Of a stretch of DNA of 37,514 bases, positions 16,157 through 24,600 are shown piece after piece. Below the pieces are notes generated by a model. The model ran no database searches. It saw only the letters and a list, made by a program, of their open reading frames with translations, and had not been told where the DNA came from. How positions within the stretch are numbered: the first letter of the stretch is position 1; every line of letters starts with the position of its first letter. The stretch comes from Actinomycetota bacterium (lineage in GTDB: Bacteria; Actinomycetota; Rubrobacteria; Rubrobacterales; Rubrobacteraceae): positions 1 to 37,514 of the forward strand of contig SIRX01000056.1 in assembly GCA_004563715.1 (NCBI GenBank), in the 5' to 3' direction. The translations under genes were made by a program, and so were the position numbers.

Positions 16157-18114
16157 GCTTCGCGCGGCTGCTGGTCGCCAACCGCGGTGAGATCTCGGTG
16201 CGCGTCATCCGGGCTTGCCGGGAGCTCGGTATCGAGACCGTTGCCGTCTACTCGGAGGCCGACGCGAACGCGATGCACCGCCGCCTGGCCGACCGCTCTT
16301 ACCTGCTGGGTCCGGCTCCGGCGGCCGAGAGCTACCTGGACATCGGGCGGCTCGTGGCGGCTATCGAGGAGTCCGGGGCGGAGGCCGTTCACCCAGGGTA
16401 CGGCTTCCTCTCCGAGAGCGCGGCGTTCGCCCGGGCGGTCGAGGCGGCGGGCGCGGTGTGGGTCGGGCCGCCGCCGGAGGCGATGGAGCTTATGGGCTCG
16501 AAGGTCCGGGCCAAGGAGCTGGCACGGCGGGCCGCCGTGCCGACCGTGCCAGGCTACGACGGTGAAGACGAGTCTGAAGAGCGGCTGGCGGAGGAAGCCG
16601 AAAGGATCGGCTACCCGGTGCTGGTGAAGGCGGCGGCTGGTGGTGGGGGCCGGGGGATGCGGGCCGTGGGGCGGCCGGAGGACCTCGCGGAGGCCGTGCG
16701 GGGCGCGCGCCGGGAGGCGGAGGCCGCCTTCGGGGATGGGTCGCTGTTCCTGGAAAAGCTGGTGGAGAACCCCCGGCACGTCGAGGTGCAGGTGATCGGG
16801 GACAAGCTGGGCAACGTGGTCCACCTCTACGAGCGGGAGTGCTCGATCCAGCGCAGGCACCAGAAGGTCGTGGAGGAGGCCCCGTCTCCCGCCCTCGACC
16901 CGGACCTCCGCGAAGCCATCTGCGTCGCTGCGGTGCGCCTGGCGCGTGAGGCTGGCTACCACAACGCCGGCACCGTAGAGTTTCTCCTGGAGGGCAATGA
17001 GTTCTACTTCCTGGAGATGAACGCCCGGCTCCAGGTGGAGCACCCGGTGACGGAGTTGGTGACGGGTCTGGACCTCGTCCACCTGCAGCTGGCCGTCGCC
17101 GCCGGAGAGCCTCTGCCGCTCTCACAGGAGGATATTACGCTGCGCGGCAGCGCCGTAGAGGCCCGCGTCTACGCCGAGGACGACGCCGGGATGCCGGCAG
17201 GTGGGCGGCTGCTCGCGTTCTCGCCGCCCGAGGGGCCGGGCGTCCGCAACGACGCGGGCTTCGAGGCCGGGGACGAGGTCTCGCTCCACTACGACCCGAT
17301 GCTCGCCAAGCTCATCGTGTACGCGCCGGACCGGGAGCGGTCGGTCCGGCGTCTCCGGCGGGCGCTGGACGACTACGCGGTGCTCGGGGTCCGGACGAAC
17401 CTGCCGCTGCTGCGGCGCATCATCGGCCACCCGGCCTTCGCCGCCGGGGAGACCACGGTCGCCTTTCTCGAAGAGCACCGGCTCGCGGAGCCGACCCCGG
17501 AGCCCGCCCCGCCCCCGGAGGCGCTGGTGCTGGGAGCGGCGGCCGACCTCGCGGCGAGGGTGTCGGCCAACCCCTTCGCCGCCGGCCCCTGGCGCGCGCT
17601 CGGCGCGGCCCGCCTGCGGTACCTGGCGGGCGGTGAAGCGCGCGAGGTCGAGGCCGGCCGCGGCGGGGGTGGGACCCTAAAGCTCCGGGTGGAGGGAGAG
17701 GAGTATACGGTTACGGACCTGCGCCTGCGCGACGGGTCTTTGAGCGCCGGGGTGAACGGCCGGCCCGTTACGGGGACCCTCGCGTGGGACGGGGGAGACT
17801 TGCTGCTCTCATTTGCCGGGAGAACATACCGGTTGGCCCGGCCCGCGCCGCCCGGCGTTGACGAGGCCGGACCGGGCGGGGGGGATGCGGGCCGCGCCAG
17901 CCTGACGGCCCCGATGCCGGGCACCGTGGCGCGGGTGCTGGTGGCCGAGGGCGAGGAGGTCGAGGAGGGACGGACGCTCCTCGTGCTGGAGGCCATGAAG
18001 ATGGAGCAGCCGGTGGCGGCGCCCCACGCCGGGGTCGTGCGGAAGCTGCCCTACGGCGAGGGAGACATGGTTCCCGGCGGGGCCGTGCTCGCCGAGGTCG
18101 AAGAGGCGGGCTAG
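16153..18114 (+). CDS. Methylcrotonyl-CoA carboxylase alpha (biotin carboxylase/carrier) subunit
   Basis: A TTG start at 16153 overlaps the stop of the hydratase gene (TTGA) and has ggagggaggg upstream; the much longer in-frame extension lies inside the hydratase gene and is rejected. The product is 653 aa. The biotin carboxylase part shows LLVANRGEISVRVIRA, HPGYGFLSE, KAAAGGGGRGM (ATP-grasp glycine loop), RECSIQRRHQKVVEEAPSP and EMNARLQVEHPVTE. A middle BT-like region follows, then the biotinyl domain with EAMKM (Lys616 biotinylated). It is the partner of the beta subunit at 12893 and the last gene of the operon. Confidence 0.92.
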   Translation: MSFARLLVANRGEISVRVIRACRELGIETVAVYSEADANAMHRRLADRSYLLGPAPAAESYLDIGRLVAAIEESGAEAVHPGYGFLSESAAFARAVEAAGAVWVGPPPEAMELMGSKVRAKELARRAAVPTVPGYDGEDESEERLAEEAERIGYPVLVKAAAGGGGRGMRAVGRPEDLAEAVRGARREAEAAFGDGSLFLEKLVENPRHVEVQVIGDKLGNVVHLYERECSIQRRHQKVVEEAPSPALDPDLREAICVAAVRLAREAGYHNAGTVEFLLEGNEFYFLEMNARLQVEHPVTELVTGLDLVHLQLAVAAGEPLPLSQEDITLRGSAVEARVYAEDDAGMPAGGRLLAFSPPEGPGVRNDAGFEAGDEVSLHYDPMLAKLIVYAPDRERSVRRLRRALDDYAVLGVRTNLPLLRRIIGHPAFAAGETTVAFLEEHRLAEPTPEPAPPPEALVLGAAADLAARVSANPFAAGPWRALGAARLRYLAGGEAREVEAGRGGGGTLKLRVEGEEYTVTDLRLRDGSLSAGVNGRPVTGTLAWDGGDLLLSFAGRTYRLARPAPPGVDEAGPGGGDAGRASLTAPMPGTVARVLVAEGEEVEEGRTLLVLEAMKMEQPVAAPHAGVVRKLPYGEGDMVPGGAVLAEVEEAG

Positions 18115-18181
18115 CTATTCGGCCCGCACCTCGGGGTCTGCGGTACACTGGCGTCGCAGGTTCCAGACACGGAGGGTTGTC

Positions 18182-19357
18182 GTGGAGAGAGCGGTGGTAC
18201 TGGCGGCGGCGCGGACGCCGTTCGGCAGGTTTGGCGGGGCGCTTGCTTCTTTGAGCGCGCCGGAGCTGGGGGGAGTGGCGATCCGGGAGGCCGTTGACCG
18301 CTCGGGTATCGGAGACGAGGAGATCGGGCACTCGGTGTTCGGCATCGTCGTGCAGGCGGGCATCGGCCAGATCCCCAGCCGCCAGGCCAACTTCCACGCG
18401 CGGTTGCCCTTCTCCCTGACGACCGAGACGCTCAACCAGGTATGTGCCTCTGGCCTCCGGAGCGCGACGCTGGCGGAGACCATGATCCGGTGCGGCGACT
18501 ACCAGGTCGTTCTGGCCGGCGGCATGGAGAGCATGTCGAACGCCCCGTACCTGCTGAAAGAGGCCCGGTGGGGAGCCCGCATGGGCGACGCGCCGATGGT
18601 GGACGCCATGATGCACGACGGCCTGCTCGACGCCTTCCACGAGGTCAACATGATCCGGTTCGGCACCGACGGCGCGCGAAAGTACGGCATCCCTCGCGAG
18701 AAGCAGGACGAGTGGGCGCTGCGCAGCCACCGGAGGGCCGCCGCCGCCACCGACGAGGGCCGGCTCGCCGGGGAGGTCATGGGGGTAAAGGTGTCGGGCC
18801 GCAAGGGGGAGCCGGGCTACGTCGAGGCCGACGAGCCGATCCGGCGCGACACCACCCTGGAGAAGCTCGCCGCCCTGAAACCCCTGGACGAGGGCGGCGC
18901 GGTGACCGCCGGCAACGCACCCGGCGTCACGGACGGCGCCGGGGCGCTCGTGCTGACGGGCGAGAAATTCGCGGAGCGCCGGGGCCTGGAGCCGCTCGGG
19001 ACTATCGTCGCGCACGCCAAGGTCGCCGGGCAGCCGCCGGACCTCTTGAGCGTGCCGGGCAACGCCGGAACGCTCGCTTTGGAGAAGGCCGGCTGGAAGG
19101 CGGAGGAACTGGACCTCGTGGAGATAAACGAGGCGTTCGCGGGCGTGGCGATCCACTCCACGCAGATCCTGGGCGTGGACCCGGAGATCGTGAACGTAAA
19201 CGGCGGGGCGTTGGCGCTCGGGCACCCGATCGGGGCGTCCGGGGCGCGCATCTTGATGACGCTGCTCTACGAGTTGCGGCGGCGGGGCGGCGGGAAGGGG
19301 CTCGTGGCCATCTGCTCCGGCGGCGGGCAGGGCGACGCCGTGCTGGTCGAGGTTTAG
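18182..19357 (+). CDS. Acetyl-CoA acetyltransferase (thiolase)
   Basis: This 391-aa thiolase has a GTG start and SD ggaggg. Catalytic residues are Cys88 in NQVCASG, His in NEAFAGVAIHS and GHPIGASG, and Cys in CSGGGQGDA. AARTPFGRFGGALASL and GGMESMSNAPYLL are also typical. It cleaves acetoacetyl-CoA or 3-oxoacyl-CoA, or condenses two acetyl-CoA. It starts 68 nt after the MCC-alpha gene and may be read with the operon or from its own promoter. Confidence 0.93.
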   Translation: MERAVVLAAARTPFGRFGGALASLSAPELGGVAIREAVDRSGIGDEEIGHSVFGIVVQAGIGQIPSRQANFHARLPFSLTTETLNQVCASGLRSATLAETMIRCGDYQVVLAGGMESMSNAPYLLKEARWGARMGDAPMVDAMMHDGLLDAFHEVNMIRFGTDGARKYGIPREKQDEWALRSHRRAAAATDEGRLAGEVMGVKVSGRKGEPGYVEADEPIRRDTTLEKLAALKPLDEGGAVTAGNAPGVTDGAGALVLTGEKFAERRGLEPLGTIVAHAKVAGQPPDLLSVPGNAGTLALEKAGWKAEELDLVEINEAFAGVAIHSTQILGVDPEIVNVNGGALALGHPIGASGARILMTLLYELRRRGGGKGLVAICSGGGQGDAVLVEV

Positions 19358-19466
19358 CCCTGCGCCGAGAGGCCGGTAAAACCGCGCCGCCGGGCTCCGG
19401 GCGGGGATCCAGGGTAATATGGGACGGTCCTGTCCTCGGGTCTTTACATACAAGGAGCTTGCCTGC

Positions 19467-20573
19467 GTGTCGGAGAACTACACCCTCGGGGTCGAAGAGG
19501 AGTACCAGGTCGTAGATGCCGGCACGCGGGAGCTCAGCCCCAAAGGGGAGCGGGTCCTGGACCGGGCGCTGGAGAGCCTCGGGGATCAGGTAGAGGCCGA
19601 GCTGCTCACCTCCCAGATCGAGATCATGACCCCCGTGTGCGGTTCGCTTTCGGAGGTGCGCTCCGAGCTGGTCCGGCTGCGGCGCGGCGTCATCGAGGCC
19701 GCGGAGAAGGAGGGGTGCGGGATCGCCGCCGCCAGCACCCACCCGTTCTCGCACTGGGAAGACCAGGAGCTCACCTCCAAGGGCCGGTACCGGCGGCTCG
19801 TGGAGAGCTTCCGGCAACTGGCCGAGGAACAGCTAGCTTTCGGGTTCCACCTCCACGTCGGCATCGGCGACCGGGAGGCGGCGGTCGAGGTCCTGAACCG
19901 CCTGCGCCCCTGGCTCGCGCCGCTGCTCGCGCTGTCGGCGAACTCCCCGTTCTGGCTCGGCGCGGACTCCGGCTACGCCAGCTACCGCACCCAGGTGTGG
20001 GGCCGGTTCCCGACAGCGGGGCCGCCGGGGCACTTTGGTTCGCTCGCGGCCCACGACCACCTGATCCGGACCCTGGTGGAGACCGGCAGCGTGCTGGACG
20101 TGGAGAGCATCTACTGGGACGCCCGGCTGCCGGAGAAGCACGACACGGTCGAGGTTCGGGTGTGCGACGTGTGCAGCACGCTGGACGAGGCGGTGATGCT
20201 GGCCGGCCTGGTCCGGGGCCTGGTGCGCGAGCTTCACGAACGCGCCCTGCGCGAAGAGGCCTACCCGGAGGTGCGCCCGGAGCTGCTGACGGCCGCCCAC
20301 TGGCGCGCCTCGCGCCACGGGCTGAACGCGGAGCTGGTGGACGTGGAGGCCGGGCGCGCCGTCCCGGCCCGGGAAGTGGTCGGCAAGCTGCTGGATCTCT
20401 CGCGCCAGGCCCTGGAGGAGTCCGGGGACTGGGACGAGGTGTCGTCCCTCGCGGGCGAGACGCTGGAGCGCGGCACCGGCGCGCGCCGCCAGCGCCGGGC
20501 TTACGAGAGGAACGGACGGCTGGAGGACGTGGTGGACGGGCTCGTCGAGGAGACGGAGCGCGGCATCCGGTAA
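19467..20573 (+). CDS. YbdK-type carboxylate-amine ligase (GCS2 family)
   Basis: GTG 19467 with aaggag upstream is preferred over ATG 19419; the protein then starts MSENYTLGVEEEYQVVD (368 aa). GVEEEYQ, LLTSQIEIMTPVC, ASTHPFSHWEDQ, FGFHLHVGIGD, and the later DTVEVRVCDVC are signatures of glutamate-cysteine ligase family 2 (YbdK). E. coli YbdK has weak gamma-glutamylcysteine ligase activity; the true substrate here is unknown. A TAATAT element lies about 50 nt upstream of the start. Confidence 0.88.
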   Translation: MSENYTLGVEEEYQVVDAGTRELSPKGERVLDRALESLGDQVEAELLTSQIEIMTPVCGSLSEVRSELVRLRRGVIEAAEKEGCGIAAASTHPFSHWEDQELTSKGRYRRLVESFRQLAEEQLAFGFHLHVGIGDREAAVEVLNRLRPWLAPLLALSANSPFWLGADSGYASYRTQVWGRFPTAGPPGHFGSLAAHDHLIRTLVETGSVLDVESIYWDARLPEKHDTVEVRVCDVCSTLDEAVMLAGLVRGLVRELHERALREEAYPEVRPELLTAAHWRASRHGLNAELVDVEAGRAVPAREVVGKLLDLSRQALEESGDWDEVSSLAGETLERGTGARRQRRAYERNGRLEDVVDGLVEETERGIR

Positions 20574-20642
20574 AGCCGAACTTGCCGGAGAAATGCTTGA
20601 AAAACCTTGTGCGGAGAGCCGGTGTGGGAAAGGAGTGCCAGG

Positions 20643-21116
20643 ATGGCCGGAAAGGATGACGCAGACAACCCGGGCGTGGCAGCGCCGCCGCCCCTGGTCT
20701 TCGGCGGAGCCCTGGCCGCCGGGCTGCTGGCGCACCGGCTGCGGCCCACCCCGTTCCTGCCGCGGGCCGTAGCGCGGCCGCTGGGATGGCTGCTCCTCGG
20801 CGGCGGCCTGCTGCTGGGGGGATCGGGGATACGGGCGTTGCGGAACGCCGGCACCAACGTGGACCCGTACAAGCCCACGACCGCTTTCGTAGCCGTGGGG
20901 CCGTACCGATTTACCCGCAACCCGCTCTACCTCGCGCTTACGATGATGTACGCAGGTATCTCCTTTCTTGCCCGGTCACTCTGGGCTTTCACGTTGCTTC
21001 CCGGCGTGCTAGCCGTCATCCGGTGCGGCGTGATCGAGCGCGAGGAACGTTACCTGGAGCGCAAGTTTGGCGCCGAGTACCGCCGGTACAAGGCGCGGGT
21101 CCGGCGTTGGGTGTGA
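20643..21116 (+). CDS. Isoprenylcysteine carboxyl methyltransferase-like membrane protein
   Basis: The ATG at 20643 with aaaggag upstream gives 157 aa. Three to four hydrophobic segments are visible (LVFGGALAAGLLA, LGWLLLGGGLLLGGSGI, LYLALTMMYAGISFL, LWAFTLLPGVLAVIR). GPYRFTRNPLYLA followed by a C-terminal EERYLERKFGAEYRRYKARVRRW is the SAM-binding signature of the ICMT/phospholipid methyltransferase family. The bacterial substrate is unknown. Its stop overlaps the start of the gamma carbonic anhydrase gene. Confidence 0.85.
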   Translation: MAGKDDADNPGVAAPPPLVFGGALAAGLLAHRLRPTPFLPRAVARPLGWLLLGGGLLLGGSGIRALRNAGTNVDPYKPTTAFVAVGPYRFTRNPLYLALTMMYAGISFLARSLWAFTLLPGVLAVIRCGVIEREERYLERKFGAEYRRYKARVRRWV

Positions 21117-21667
21117 GCGGCGGGGAGCGCATCCTGCCCCACGGCGAGGCCGTACCGGAGGTGCCGGCGTCAGCGTGGATCGCCCCGGGAGCCACCGTCG
21201 TCGGGGACGTGGAGCTGGGCGAAGAGTCCAGCGTGTGGTACGGGGCCGTGCTGCGCGGCGACACGGAGCCGATCCGGGTCGGGGCGCGGACCAACGTCCA
21301 GGACGGCTGCGTGCTGCACGCCGACCCGGGCTTCCCGGCGGTGTTGGGCGAGCGCTGCGTCGTCGGGCACGGGGCCATCGTGCACGGCTGCGAGGTGGGC
21401 AACGATAGCCTCGTGGGGATGGGCGCTACTATCCTCAACGGGGCGAAGATAGGGGCCGGCTCCGTGGTGGCCGCCGGGGCGCTGGTGCCCGAGGGCAAGG
21501 AATTCCCGCCGCGCAGCCTGATCGTCGGTGTCCCGGCCCGGCGGGTGGGGGATGTCTCCGGGGAGCAGGCCCGGCAGATAGCCCGGGGGGTGCAGACTTA
21601 CGTAGAGCGTGCGGCGGCCCACCGGGAGTCCCTGGGCCGCGCAGAGACTCCCGGCCCGGAAGGCTAG
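21113..21667 (+). CDS. Gamma-class carbonic anhydrase family protein
   Basis: GTG 21113 overlaps the upstream stop (GTGA), giving 184 aa. The left-handed beta-helix repeats are clear (AWIAPGATVVGDVELGEESSVWYGAVLRGD, then VGARTNVQDGCVLHADPG). Metal-binding His residues occur in VLHAD, VVGHG and IVHGC. The family includes Cam and YrdA/CaiE-like proteins, so CO2 hydration is plausible but not certain. The stop codon overlaps that of the convergent glutamate dehydrogenase. Confidence 0.87.
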   Translation: MSGGERILPHGEAVPEVPASAWIAPGATVVGDVELGEESSVWYGAVLRGDTEPIRVGARTNVQDGCVLHADPGFPAVLGERCVVGHGAIVHGCEVGNDSLVGMGATILNGAKIGAGSVVAAGALVPEGKEFPPRSLIVGVPARRVGDVSGEQARQIARGVQTYVERAAAHRESLGRAETPGPEG

Positions 21668-24600
21668 CTGCTGGCCGAGACCTCCACGGTGGCGTCGCTG
21701 GAGGCGGTTATGAGGTTGCGCACCTCGCGCAGCGCCACCGACAGCGTCGAGAGGTCGAAGGTGCCGCTGGAGTTGATGTCCCGGAGGACCTGCAGGGTCC
21801 GTTCCACAGGCCCGTGGTTGGCCTCGACCCAGGCTTCGATACGCTCCGTGGCGGACGTGTCCTCGGGGGTGCTCTGGAGCACCTCGCGGGTGAGGGTGGC
21901 CTGCTGGCTGTAGAGGTCGTCGCGGAGCGCCGCCCGGGCCAGGGTCTGCCAGCGGTTGTCGCGGGGCAGGGCCTCGATGTGCTGTATCAGCCAGTGGAAC
22001 CGCAGCCGGTCGCCGAGCGTGAAGTAGACCTCGGCCGTCGAGTCTATAGAGGTGTCTGCGGCGGCGGCGACGTCCACGACGTCCAGGGCGGAGAACATGG
22101 TGGGCAGGCCGGCGACCCGCCGCGCCAGCCCGGATGGCACGCCCTCTTCTGTCAGCTCGTTCTCTCTCTTCTCCAGCGACTCGCGGGCGCCGTCGAGCAG
22201 CAGCTCCGAGAGCCTGCCGGCCAGGTCTCCGGCCCCCTCCGAGAAAAAGTCCACCGCGCCCGCGATATCCAGGGGCGACCGCCGGTTGCGCACGAGCCAG
22301 CGCGAGGCGCGCTCGATCAGCTTGCGGCAGTCGAGCAGCATCTTCGTCTGCACCCCGGCGGCCACCTCGTTGTCCAGGGCCTCGATCTCCTTCCAGAGGT
22401 CTCGCAGGCCGAAGATGTCGCGGGCGGCCGCGTACGTCCGCGAGATCTCCGCCCACGAGGCCCCGGTCTCCTCCCCGAGCCGGAAGGCAAAGGAGGGGCC
22501 GCCCCGGTCCACCACCTCGTTGGCTATGCAGGTGGCGGTGATCTCCCGCTGCAGACGGTGCTCTCTCATCTGTTCGCGGAAGCGCTCGCGCAGCGGCGTG
22601 GGGAAGTACCGCTCGAGCTCGCCCGAGAGATAGGGGTCCTCCGGCACATCGGAATCCAGCAGGGCCTTATAGAGCGTTATCTTGGAGTACGACAGGAGGA
22701 CCGAGATCTCGGGGGGCGTGAGGCCCTGGCCGTCGGAGCGGCGCTCGGCCAGCGTCTCGTCGTCCGGCAGGAACTCCAGCTCGCGGCTCAGGCCGCCGGC
22801 CTGCTCCAGGTACCGGATGTACCGGGAGTGAACGTCCACCATGGGGTAGGCCAGGGCGGCGGCCTTGTTTATCGCCTGCGTCTGCCCGTAGTTGTCGCGC
22901 AGCACCAGGTCCGCCACCTCCTCGGCCATCTCCCCGAGCAGGTCGTTGCGTTGCTTCTCCGTCATGTCTCCCTCGTCCACCACGGCGTCGAGCAGGACCT
23001 TGATGTTTACCTCGTGGTCGGAGCAGTCCACCCCGGCCGAGTTGTCTATGGCGTCCATGTAGATCTGTCCGCCCTCCAGTGCGTACTCGATGCGGCCGAG
23101 CTGGGTAAACCCTAGGTTGCCCCCCTCACCGACCACCCTGCACCGCAGGTCCCGGCCGTCCACCCGCAGGGCGTCGTTCGTCTTGTCGCCCACCTCGGCG
23201 TTGTTCTCGCTCGAAGCCTTTACGTAGGTGCCGATGCCCCCGTTCCAGAGCAGGTCCACCGGCGCTTTCAGGAGCGCCTGTATAACCTCGATCGGCGTGA
23301 GCTTCTCGTCCTCCACGCCCAGCAACTCCCTCGCCTGCGGCGAGAGCTCGATGGACTTCGCGGTGCGCGGGAACACGCCGCCGCCCTCGGAGATGCGGTC
23401 CTCGTCGTAGTCGTCCCAGGTCGAGCGCTCCAGTTTGAACATCCGCCCGCGCTCCTCGTAGCTCGACTCCGGGTCCGGGTCGGGGTCCAGGAAGATGTGC
23501 CGGTGGTCGAAGGCGCCGACGAGCTTTATGTGCCGGGAGAGGAGCATGCCGTTGCCGAACACGTCCCCGGACATGTCGCCGATGCCGACCACGGTGAACT
23601 CCTCGCTCTGGACGTCTTTGCCCAGCTCTCGGAAGTGGCGGCTGACCGACTCCCACGCGCCCCGGGCGGTTATGCCCAGCGCCTTGTGGTCGTAGCCTGT
23701 CGAACCCCCCGAGGCGAAGGCGTCGCCGAGCCAGAAACCGTACTCCTCGGAGATAGCGTTCGCGGTGTCCGAGAAGGTGGCGGTGCCCTTGTCGGCGGCG
23801 ACCACGAGGTAGGGGTCGTCCCCGTCGTAGCGCACCACCTCCGGGGGCGGCGCGGCGTGGCCGTCTTTCAGGTTGTCGGTGACGTCGAGCAGGCCCCGGA
23901 TCAGGGTCCGGTAGCAGCCCTCTACCTCCTGCATCATGGCGTCGCGGTCGCCGCCGGCGGGCGGGCGTTTCACTACGAAGCCGCCCTTGGCGCCGACGGG
24001 CACGATCACGGCGTTCTTCACCGTCTGGGCTTTCATGAGGCCCAGGATCTCGGTGCGGAAGTCTTCTTTGCGGTCGGACCACCGGATGCCGCCGCGGGCC
24101 ACCTCGCCGCCGCGCAGGTGGACGCCCTCCATCCGGGGCGAGTACACGAAGATCTCGAACCTCGGCCGGGGCAGGGGAAGCTCGGGGATGCTGCCCGGGT
24201 CGAGCTTGAACGACAGGTGCGGCTTGGGCTCGCCCTCCGGCGTGCGCTGGTAGTAGTTGGTGCGCAGCGTGGCCCGGGTGACGTGGAGAAAGCTCCGGAG
24301 GATGCGGTCCTCGTCCAGGCTCTCCACCGCGTCGAGGGCCTCCTCGATCTCACCCACCAGCCGGTCCGACGTCTCCTCCGCCCCGTCTTGCCGCTCCGGA
24401 TCGAAGCGGGCGTGGAAGAGGTCCACCAGGAGCCGGGCGATGTGCGGGCTGGCGGCCAGGGTGTCCTCCATGTACCGCTGGCTGAACATGGTCCCCGTCT
24501 GGCGCAGGTACTTGCAGTAGGCCCGGAGGATCGTGATGTCGCGCCACGGGAGCCGGGCGCCCAGCACCAGGCGGTTGAAGCCGTCGCCCTCGACGACCCC

